A stretch of 38,172 nt of DNA from JACVRU01 sp040902725 (GTDB lineage Bacteria; Actinomycetota; Thermoleophilia; Gaiellales; Gaiellaceae): NCBI GenBank assembly GCA_040902725.1, contig JBBDWU010000021.1, forward strand, positions 1-38,172, read 5' to 3'. Made by a program: the position numbers and the translations under genes. The stretch's first letter is position 1; each line of letters starts with the position of its first letter. The notes beneath the pieces are model-generated. The model saw nothing but the letters and a program-made list of their open reading frames with translations, searched no databases and was not told the DNA's origin. This document shows positions 20,091 to 29,900 of the stretch, piece after piece.

Positions 20091-23000
20091 CCGGCACCTC
20101 CCGAACAGCCACAACGCCGAGCCGAGTGAGGATCTCGTCGGCCTCGTAGGCGCGGCCGAGGGCGGAGAGCGTCAGCGCGGTCTCGTACTCGGCGCCGGCC
20201 TCCTGCGCGACGCGCAGGCTCTCCTCGAAGGCGGCCTGGGCCCGCTGCGGCTCGCCCGCCTGACGGAGCGCGTAGCCGCGGACGCGGTGGATCATCGCCT
20301 CGACGGCCGGGCCGTCGGCCTCGGCGAGCGCGGCTTCGGCGGCCGCGATCGCCTCCTGGGGCGCGCCGGCCTGGAAGACCAGCAGCTCGGCCCGGCGCGC
20401 GAGCATCTCGCCTGCGAACGGGGACTTCATCTGCCGCAACGCCTCGAGCGCCGTGTGGAGCAGCCGCTCGGCGTCCTCGAAGCGGCCCGTGCGCGCGGCG
20501 GCGCGGCCCAGGTTGCCGGTGACCATCGCCACGATGAGCCCCTGCCCCGCGTCCTGGGCGATCGCGAGCGCCTCGTCGTACATGGCGACGGCGTCGTCGA
20601 GGTGGCCCTGGTCGGAGAGGATCTCGCCGATGTTGTTCGTCGTCAGCGCGACGTTGATCACGTCGCCGGTTCGCCGCCGCAGGTCCCGGCTGCGCTCGTA
20701 CAGGTCGTGGGCCGCCTCCCAGCGCCCCTCGTAATAGGCTTCGATGCCGAGGTTGTTCAGCACGCTGGCCTGTCCCCCGAGGTCGCCGATCTCCTCGTAG
20801 ATCGGGAGCGCGAGCCCCCGGAACGCTGCGCGCTCCTCGTTGCCGAGCAGCGTGTGGACGACGTGGAGCAGGTAGTAGGCGTGCGCGAGGCTGCGGAAGT
20901 CCTCCAGGTCCTGCGCGGTGGCGGCGATCTCTTTGCAGAGCCGGAGCACGTCCTCGTATCGGCCTTGGCGGAAGCGAGCCTGCGTGTGGGCGACCTTCAG
21001 CTCGAGGCGCCAGAGCGCACGGCGGTCGAGGTCGGGGATGTGCTCGAGCGCGCGGAAGCCCCGGCCGTACCAGTGGATCGCGTCGGAGTAGAGGCCGAGC
21101 TCCTCGCGCAGCCGCCCTTCCTTGAGCGCGAGCGGCGCCTGGGAGACATGGCGGGCGAGCCGGCGCGCGCGGGTGAGGGCCGTCGCGGCCTCGGCCAGGC
21201 GGCCGGCGAGGAGGAGCACCTCGGCGAGGGCCTCCCAGACGCTGCCGATCTCGGCCGGGTCGAGCTCCGGCAGCTCGGCCGCGGCCTGGAGGGCGCGGCG
21301 GTAGAGCTCGGCGGCGTCGACGTTCGCGTACTTCGCCTTCGCGCGCTCCCCGGCCAGCCGGGAATAGGTCCACGCCTTGTCGTGAACGCTGCCCAGCGAG
21401 AAGTGGAGGGACAGAAGCTCCGCCTCGTCCTCGCCGGCGCGCTGCTCGTAGGCCTCGGCGACCCGCGCGTGCAGCTCCTGGCGGCGCGCGAAGGGAAGCC
21501 CCTCGTAGGCCGTGTCGCGGATGAGCGCGTGGCGGAAGCGGAAGCCGCCGGCGACGTCGGTGTCCCGCTCCACGAACTCGCCGAGCCGGTCCCAGGCCTC
21601 GGAGTCGACCGCCGCCTCGGGGTCGTCGCGGAGGACCTCCGAGATCAGCTCGCCCGAGAAGGCGGAGCCGAGCACCGATGCCCAGCGCAGCAGGGCGCGG
21701 TCGGCGGGCGTGAGCCGGTCGACCTTCGCCGCCACCATGGCCTCGACGCTCTCGGGCAGCTCCTCGGCCTCCGCGTCGGCCCCGGCGAGCTCCTGGAGAA
21801 AGAGCGGGTTGCCGCCGGCTCGGGCTGTGATCGCCTCGAGCTCCTCCTCGGGGAGCTCGATGCCGGCCGCGGACATGATCAGCTCGCGGGCGTCCTCCGC
21901 CGGCAGCGGCTCCAGGCGGAGCGTCAGCGCCGGCAAGGGCGGCACGCCGTCGGCGGCGGAGAACCCTCCGGGGATGGGACGGCGGGTCGCGCAGGCGAAC
22001 CAGGGCCGCGTGGCGATCTGGGACGCGAGGTGCCGGAGCAGGTCGGACGAGGCTTCGTCCATCCAGTGCACGTCCTCGAAGAGCAGCAGCGACGGGTCGT
22101 CGAGCAGCGAGCCGACGAGCGTCCCTACGACGCCGTGGAGGCGCGCCCGTCGGAACGCGGGCTGAAGCTCCTCGACCTCGGCGGTCGGCAGCACCGCGAC
22201 GTCGAGCGGGAGCGCGAGCAGCGGGATCCACGGGATGAGCTCCGGGTCGATCTCGTCGAGCCGCCGGCGCAGGCGCTCGGTGTTCTCCTCCGGCGAGCCG
22301 TCGAGCGGGACGCCGAGCAGCTCGCGCAGCAGGTCGCGGAAGGGGTGGTAGGCCGTCGTCGCCTCGTACTCCTCGCAGGCGGCGGCCACGCGGCGGAGCT
22401 CCGCGGCGCGCTCGCCCAGCTCCCGGACGATGCGCGACTTGCCGATCCCCGGCTCGCCGACCAGCTCGACGAGCGAGCCGAAGCCCATCCGGACGGGCGC
22501 GAGGGCAGCGTCGAGGATCGCCATCTCGCGCACACGGTCGACGAGCGGCAGATGGCGACGCTCTTCCGGCCGGGTGCCGCGGACCGGGCCTAGCTCGACC
22601 GCCTTGACAGGCTCGCTCTTGCCCTTGACCTGGAACGGCTCCAGCTCCACGACCTCGAATTCGGTGCGCGAGCGCTCGACGACCGCGGCAGCCGCGAGCG
22701 CCTGGCCGGGCTGAGCCCTCGACATGAGGCGCGCCGCGAGGGCGGCGGTGTCACCCAGGATCGTGTAGGTGCGGCGGAACGGGGCGCCGACCTCGCCGGC
22801 GAAAACGCGGCCGCGGCTGATGCCCGCGCGGATGGGCAGCGGCGGCTCCGACTCGAGTACGGCGCGCACGGCCCGCAGCATCCGCTCCTCGTCGTTCTCG
22901 GTCGCGTGCGGGGCGCCGGCGGTGAGGATGATCTTCGTCCCGCCGCGGTCGATGTCCGTCTCGAGGAAGCAGACGCCGTACTCGGCCGCCGCCGACTGCA

Positions 23001-23841
23001 CCGAGCGGACGACCGTGTCGAGCGCCTCGGCCGCCTCCTCCGGGGAGAGCTCGTCCAGCCCGCCGACGTGGAGGAAGGCGACGGCCGCGGCGCGATGCTC
23101 GGCCTCGGCCGCCGGGGTGGCGACGTTCGCGCGGATCTCGACGGGCACGAACCGCTCGAGGTCGAGGCCCTCCAGGTCGGGCAGCGGCTCGAGCCGCGTC
23201 TCGGCCTCCGGCGGCGCGGCGAGCAGGATCCCGCCGCCCTTCGGCTCGCCCAGCACGTGCGGCGGCAGGGCGGCGGCGAGCTGCGCGCTGAGCAGCAGGT
23301 CGCCGGCCTCGGACTCGGACTCCATCACGACCGTGTGGGAGGCGGCAGGCCCCGCAACGATCAGCTCTCGATGCGTCTCCCCGACCAGAAAGAAGGTGAA
23401 CGTGTCGCTGTGGAGGCCGACATGCATGCGCAACTCGACCGGCCCGACGGAGGTCTCCGGGCGGCCGATCTCGGCGAGTCTCTCGCGGAGACCGAAGACA
23501 GCGGCCGCCGCGCGCGTCTGGTGACCTTGACCCTCGAAAAAGAGCAGCAGCGCGTCGCCCCCGAACTTGAGCAGGCCGCCACCGAAGGCGTAGGCGAGCT
23601 CGAGCAGGCTGGCGAACGTCGCGTTCATCACCCCGGTGACCTCCTCGGCGCCCGCCTTGCCGCGGCTGGAGAGCGCCTCTGACATGGCGGTGAAGCCTGA
23701 GATGTCGACGAACGCCAGCGTGCCTTCGCGCACGAGCACGCGCGTCTCCGGCGCCTCGAGCGCCCACTCGATGACGAGGCGCGGAACGTACGGCGTCAGC
23801 GCGGCGGTTTTGGTCACGTCGGCAGTCTCCCCGAGAGTCAT
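20080..23841 (-). CDS. Cyclase-ATPase-TPR signalling protein (tandem nucleotide cyclase domains)
   Basis: 1253 residues. Domain order: a class III cyclase domain (residues about 25-180, with FVDISGFTAMSEAL and LLKFGGDALLLFF, both metal aspartates present); a second cyclase-like domain (about 255-415) in which the first metal Asp is lost (AVAFLHVGGLDEL) but GDTAALAARLMSRA keeps the transition-state Arg; an AAA/STAND-type ATPase with Walker A GEPGIGKS near residue 462 and Walker B LLLFEDVHWMDEAS near 590; and a long TPR region (about 830-1245). The order C1-C2-ATPase-TPR is that of mammalian soluble adenylyl cyclase. It probably makes cAMP in the cytoplasm under nucleotide- or protein-controlled gating. 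Its 3' end overlaps the sigma factor gene. CACAAT seven bases before the ATG may be the -10 box. Confidence 0.88.
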   Translation of the reverse strand: MTLGETADVTKTAALTPYVPRLVIEWALEAPETRVLVREGTLAFVDISGFTAMSEALSSRGKAGAEEVTGVMNATFASLLELAYAFGGGLLKFGGDALLLFFEGQGHQTRAAAAVFGLRERLAEIGRPETSVGPVELRMHVGLHSDTFTFFLVGETHRELIVAGPAASHTVVMESESEAGDLLLSAQLAAALPPHVLGEPKGGGILLAAPPEAETRLEPLPDLEGLDLERFVPVEIRANVATPAAEAEHRAAAVAFLHVGGLDELSPEEAAEALDTVVRSVQSAAAEYGVCFLETDIDRGGTKIILTAGAPHATENDEERMLRAVRAVLESEPPLPIRAGISRGRVFAGEVGAPFRRTYTILGDTAALAARLMSRAQPGQALAAAAVVERSRTEFEVVELEPFQVKGKSEPVKAVELGPVRGTRPEERRHLPLVDRVREMAILDAALAPVRMGFGSLVELVGEPGIGKSRIVRELGERAAELRRVAAACEEYEATTAYHPFRDLLRELLGVPLDGSPEENTERLRRRLDEIDPELIPWIPLLALPLDVAVLPTAEVEELQPAFRRARLHGVVGTLVGSLLDDPSLLLFEDVHWMDEASSDLLRHLASQIATRPWFACATRRPIPGGFSAADGVPPLPALTLRLEPLPAEDARELIMSAAGIELPEEELEAITARAGGNPLFLQELAGADAEAEELPESVEAMVAAKVDRLTPADRALLRWASVLGSAFSGELISEVLRDDPEAAVDSEAWDRLGEFVERDTDVAGGFRFRHALIRDTAYEGLPFARRQELHARVAEAYEQRAGEDEAELLSLHFSLGSVHDKAWTYSRLAGERAKAKYANVDAAELYRRALQAAAELPELDPAEIGSVWEALAEVLLLAGRLAEAATALTRARRLARHVSQAPLALKEGRLREELGLYSDAIHWYGRGFRALEHIPDLDRRALWRLELKVAHTQARFRQGRYEDVLRLCKEIAATAQDLEDFRSLAHAYYLLHVVHTLLGNEERAAFRGLALPIYEEIGDLGGQASVLNNLGIEAYYEGRWEAAHDLYERSRDLRRRTGDVINVALTTNNIGEILSDQGHLDDAVAMYDEALAIAQDAGQGLIVAMVTGNLGRAAARTGRFEDAERLLHTALEALRQMKSPFAGEMLARRAELLVFQAGAPQEAIAAAEAALAEADGPAVEAMIHRVRGYALRQAGEPQRAQAAFEESLRVAQEAGAEYETALTLSALGRAYEADEILTRLGVVAVREVPDAV

Positions 23842-23860
23842 TTCCCTGATTGTGGACCTA

Positions 23861-23889
23861 TTGACAAGTTTTCAAAAGGGGGTCATAAC
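23861..23889 (+). promoter_or_regulatory. Consensus-like sigma-70 promoter for the giant secreted protein
   Basis: TTGACA (23861-23866), a perfect -35, is followed after 17 bases by CATAAC (23884-23889), four of six -10 matches. Transcription would start near 23896, leaving about 30 bases of leader with GGGAGG (23915-23920) as ribosome site before GTG 23927. It lies in an AT-richer divergent region next to the cyclase start. Confidence 0.6.
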
Positions 23890-23926
23890 TAGGTCTGCGT
23901 CAATCCGGGGGAAAGGGAGGGGCCGG

Positions 23927-26900
23927 GTGCGGCTCGGCATGCGCGGTGTAATCGGGGTTCTCGTTGCGCTGGCGGTGCTCGCGCCGGGCTCCGCGCGCGC
24001 ACACGGCGGGCTCGTCGAGCAGGCCACACTGCTGACCCAGGCGGTCACCCTCGACGGCGTCATGCAGCCCGGCGAGTGGGACGACGCAGCCACGTTCGAC
24101 TTCACCGCGAACCCCGACGAGGGCAAGGTCTGGACGAAGTTCGACGCGAACTACGTCTACTTCGCGTTCCGCCGGATCGACCTGCTCGCAAGCCTCCAGC
24201 TCTACTTCCAGGTCACCTTCGACGACGCGCACAACGGGGTCGCCGACATCGGCGACGACGGCTGGACGCTGCTGCAGCAGCCGGTCGGCAACGTCACCCA
24301 GCCGTCGGACGGCTACTACGCCGGCTCGAACACGTTCCTGACCGACCCCGCCGACGGGGGGACGATCGAGACCGAGGGTGGGATCTTCTACACGGCCGGC
24401 ACGGGCGAGGCCGTCTTCGAGCTGCGCCATCCACGCTGCTCGCCGGACATCGCCCACGATGTCTGCTTCCCGGCGGACGGCTCGCCGGTCGGCGTCACGT
24501 TCTCGTACTCGAGCGAGTCGGCGGCGATCAGCTACCCCGCGGCAGTCTTCGACCAGGCGAACTTCGGTGACCTCAGCCTCGAGCTCCCGCCGGCCGCACC
24601 CGAGCTCTCTATCGGCGACGCGAGCGTGGAGGAGGGCGACTCGGGCACGACCGACCTGGTCTTCACGGTCACGCGTACCGGCGACCTCACGGGGACGACG
24701 ACGGTCGACTTCCAGACCTGGGACGGGTCGGCGTCGGCGCCCGTCGACTACGAGTCCCAGTCGGGCGGGCTCGTATTCGACCCTGGCGAATCGGAGGAGA
24801 CGATCACCGTCCTCGTCAACGGCGACACCGACGCCGAGCTCGACGAAAGCCTCTCCGTGTACCTCTCCAACGAGTCCGGCGGCACGCTCGTCGGCTACTA
24901 CGGGGAGGGCACGATCGAGGACGACGACGCCATGCCGCTGACCCTGGTCGTCTCGACTGCCGCCGAGCTGGAGGACGCCGTCTCGGACGCTAACGCGAAC
25001 ATCGGCCCCGACACGATCGTCGTCAACCCGGGCCTCTACGAAATCGGCACCACGCTCTACGTCACCGGCGACCTCACCATCGACGGCGTCGCGGGCAGCG
25101 GGCCCGTCATCGACGGCGGCGGCTACGGCCCGATCTTCTTGCCCGACGGCTCCGGCACCGACCTCACCCTGCTCGACCTGACGATCCAGAACGCGGACCA
25201 GGCGATCTACACCAGCAACAACAACGGGGAGCTGAACCTCAACCGCGTCACGATCACCGGCGACCTCTCCTACGCGATCTGGATCAGCAGCAACGAGCTG
25301 ACGACGATCACGAACTCGACGTTCTCCGGAAACGACGTCGCGATCGAGCACGAGAACGGCGAGCTGGTGCTGCGGAACGTGACCATCACCGGCAGCACCT
25401 CCGACAACGAGGCCGGTCTCGCCAACTACAGCACGACCAGCGCCTACAACACGATCGTCGCCGGAAATGCCGGCGNNNNNNNNNNCCCCCCCCCCGCCCC
25501 CCCGCGACTGCGAGGACGAGATCGACGCGGGGAGCAACAACAACCTCACCGATGAGGAGGAGAGCGGGTGCGGCGCGGGCTTTGCCATCGCCGACCCGCA
25601 GCTCGGCCCCCTCCAGGACAACGGCGGCCCGACGCAGACGCGCCTGCCGGCCCTCGCGAGCCCCGCGATCGACGCGGGCTCGAACGCCGACTGCCCCGGC
25701 ACCGACCAGCGCGGCGAGTCTCGGCCGCAGAACGGGACCTGCGACATCGGCGCCGTTGAGCGCTCCCCCTTCGAGCTCGAAGAGGCCGCTGGGATCGGCG
25801 GCCCCGGCGTTGCCGTCACGACAGACAGCGAAGCCGACGGCGCGACCCCGCTCGACGTCGTCGAGACGACGGTCGACCATCCGGGCGGCGGCGCGATCTC
25901 GATCAGCGAGGGTCCGGGGCAGGCCGGCTTCGGCCTCCTGGGCCAGACCGTCCAGCTGGACGTCTCCAACGAAACGGCCACCCTCTTCTTCGTCACCTTC
26001 CGGCTCGACGGCTCGATCGTCCCGCCCGGCCAGAGCGCTGCGACAATCGAGGTGACGAAGGACGGAGTCCCGGTGCCCGACTGCGGCACGACCTATCCCT
26101 GCGTCCAGAACCGGGAGATGCATGGGGACGACGCGGTGCTGACGATCGTGACCTCCCAGGCGAGCGAGTGGGCCTTCGCGCCGGGAGCGGCGACGCCGCC
26201 GCTCGACATCTCCTTCCTCGGCGGCTCGGACCTCCCCGGCGAGCCGCGCGAGCTCGCCGTCGACTCGACGACGAACCGCGCCTACGCGGCCGTCGGCTTC
26301 CCCCACACCGTCTCGGTGCGCGAGGGCACGCTCCCGGTCGCGGACATCCCCGCCAGCTCCGGCGACTTCAGCACCGGCCCGATCCACATCGCCGCCGATG
26401 AGTTGCACAACCGGGCCTATGTCGCCCACACGGGCTCGAACTTCGCGCGCGCGATCGACGGCGCGGCGCTGGTCGACCTCGGGACGTTCCCGACCGGGGC
26501 CTATCCCGAGGGCATCGTCGTCGACTCCTCAGGCCAGCCCGGCACCGACCGGCTCTACATCGCCAACACCAACAGCGGCACGGTCAGGGTCTACGACACC
26601 GGCGTGCCCGTTCCGGACGCCCTCCAGGACATCCCGATCCCGGGGGCCGGCGCCGGCATCACGAACCTCTATCTCGCCCTCATCGCCCAGACGTCGCGGC
26701 TCTACGTCACAGCGCCTGGGCTCAACAGGATCTTCGTCATCAACACGGTCACTCGGGGGATCATCGGCGAGTTCCCGCTGACGGGGACGCCGAGCTCCAT
26801 CGTCGCCGACTCGGGCGCGGACAAGCTCTACGTCAAGCGTGATGGGAGCCAGGACATCGCGGCGATCGACGCGACGTCCGGCGCGCTCCTGGGGACGACT

Positions 26901-29900
26901 CCGCTGTCCGGCGCGCCGATCGACCTCGACGTCAACCCCGCGCTCGACCGGCTCTACGTGACGACCCACAGCGGCCCCGACGCCGACGGGCTCATCGTCG
27001 TCGACACGAACACCTATGAGGTGCTCGGCGTGCGGCGCGACCTCGGCGGCGCCACGCAACTCCACACGGTCGCCGTCGACCGCGACGGAGGCGAGATCTA
27101 CGTCAGTGTCCGGCAGCCCTCCCCTCAGCTCCTTTACCTCGACGACGACTCGACGCCGCCGCCCCCGCCCCCGCCGTCCACTGGGCAGATCCACGCGTCG
27201 CTGACGAATGACTACGTCCTCCTCTTCGGCTACGCGCCGAACACGAGCGTCCCGGTCCAGATCGGCTCGTATTCGGACACGGTCACGACCGACGGCGACG
27301 GCCACGCGAACATCCAGCGCGAGACGCACGGCCAGGACCTCGTGCCCGGGATGGACATCGTCGCCGGGAGCAAGACGCTGACGCTCGAGCCGATCACGTT
27401 CGACGAGCTCAATCCCCTGGACGAGACCGCGACGGGGACGGCGCCATCCGGCCGCGAGGTGCAGGTGTTCGTCCACCAGGGCGAGACTCAGGTCGCTCAG
27501 GCGAACGTCGAAGCGGACGACGACGGCGGCTGGTTGGCCGCGTTCGCGGACATCGACTTCGGCATGAACGGCAGCGCCGACCTGGTCGACGGCGACGGCG
27601 ACCGGTCGCGCGCCGACATCGACCTCCAGGAGCCGGTGATTCACGCCTCGCACACGAGCGACTTCGTCTTCCTCGGCGGCTGGGTACCGGGCAGCACCGT
27701 CCACGTCAGCAGCAACGTGTTCGAGACGAGCGTCGTCGTCGACGACTTCGGCAACGCCAGCTTTAACCCCGAGGCCGACATCCAGATCGGGACCTGGATG
27801 GACGCCTTCGACGACGGCTTCCGCTCGAAGTCGCTCACGGTCGAGGCGATCACGATCACGGACGTCGACCTCGCCGCGAACACCGTCTCCGGCACCGCGC
27901 CGCCCGTCGCCGGCCGCGAGGTGCAGCTCTTCGTGAACCAGGGCGGGACGGAGGTTGCCCAGGGGACGGCGACCACGAACGAGGACGGCTCCTGGACGGC
28001 AACGGACCTCGGAGACCTGACGTTCGGGATGCACATCAGCGCCGACCTCGTCGACCCCGACCAGGACCGCTCGCGCGCCGACCTGCACCTTCAGCGGCCG
28101 GAGATCCACGCCTCGCATACGAGCGACTTCGTCTTCCTCGGCGGCTGGGCCGCGAACAGCACCGTCCACTTGTCGATCGACGGCGTCGTCACCGACGTCA
28201 CGATCGACGGCAACGGGAACGCGCACCTGAATCGCGACGTCCACGGCCAGGACATCCAGGTCGCGAGCCTCATCAACGCCTTCGACGACGCGTTCCGGGT
28301 CAAGGACCTGCAGGTCGAGTCGATCACGATCACGGACATCGACCTCGACCTGAACACCGTCTCCGGCTTCGGGCCGGGCCCCTTCCGCGAGGTCCAGGTC
28401 TTCGCGAATGACCAGTTCGGAAACACCGCGCAGGCGAGCACGGTCACGAACGCGGACAGCTTCTGGACCGTCACGCTCCCCACCGACCTCACCTTCGGGG
28501 GGCACGTGAACGCGGACGTCGTCGACGGCGACGGGGACCGCTCGCGCGCGGACGTCAACCTCCAGCAGCCATGGATCCAGGCTTCGTACACGAGCGACTG
28601 GATCAACCTGAACGGGTGGGAGCCGAACAGCACCGTCCACCTGACGATCGACGGCTACGCCCTCGACGTCACGGTCGGCCCGTTCGGCTGGGCGAACGTT
28701 CCGCCGTGGATGCACGGCCGCGACGTCGTCGTCGGCAGCGTCATCAACGCGCACGACGACGGCTTCCGCGAGAAGGATCTGATCGTCGAGGCGATCACCT
28801 TCCAGCTCGACCCGGATACCGACACCGCGAGCGGCACCGCGCCGGCCAACCGGCAGGTGAGCGTCCAGGTCCACAGCCAGTCCGGGCCGCCGCTCTTCGA
28901 GGACACGACGACGTCCGACGGCGACGGCAACTGGTCGCTCTCGCTCGCGCCCTTCGACTTCGTCTCCGGCGGCGCGAGCGCCGGCGTCCACGACGGCGAC
29001 GGCGACGTCTCGCAGGCGGACGTCTTCGTCCAGCCGCCACAGATCCACGCGTCGCTGACCGGCGACAGCTTCTGGCTCGGCAACTGGGATCCCGGGCAGG
29101 TCATGGTGACCGTCAACGGCACCGCCAACCCGCCGGTGACGATCGACATCGGCGCCGACGGCACGGGCTTCGGCAACGCGGGGGTCGACCTCCAGCCCGG
29201 GGACGTGATCGTCGCCACGCAGAACCCGACGAAGACGCTGACCCTCGTCAACCTCACGGTCGCCGCCGATCCGGACACCGAGACGGTCAGCGGCATGGCA
29301 CCGGCCGGCGAGCAGGTCTGGGTCAACGTCAACCAGGGCGAGACCTTCCGGTCGCTGGCCGTGACGGCGAACGGGGACGGCTTCTACGAGGTCACCTTCA
29401 CCGACTTCGACATCCGCTCCGGCACGCACATCCAGGTCAACCACTTCGACGAGGACCAGGACGCCACGACGGTGCAGCTGACCCTGGCGCCCGACACGAC
29501 GATCGACTCCGGGCCGGCTCCGGGCAGCACCTCGACGACCGACGGCGACACGTTCACGTTCTCGTCGCCGGGGACGCCGGGCGCGCAGTTCGAGTGCAGG
29601 CTCGACAGCGGCCCCTGGCAGCAGTGCGCGTCGCCGAAGACGGTCTACGTCGCCGACGGGGCGCACACGTTCGCGGTCCGCGCGAAGCAGGGCTTCGTCA
29701 CCGATCCGACCCCCGCCGAGCGAAGCTGGACCGCCGAGGTTCCGGCGCCGGCCGAGGGCACGCTCCGCGTCGACATGGGCGGCGGCGTCAACCTCGACCC
29801 GGCAGGTGCTCCTGCCCTCGACAACTCGGCGCAGGTCCTGCGGGCGACCTGCGCACCGCTGCTCGGGTACCCGGACGAGAACGGCTCGATGCAGCTCGTG

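Noticed and set aside
23636..23926. Upstream extension of the giant protein frame
   Set aside because: It runs antisense to the cyclase gene; the signal peptide and ribosome site place the start at GTG 23927.
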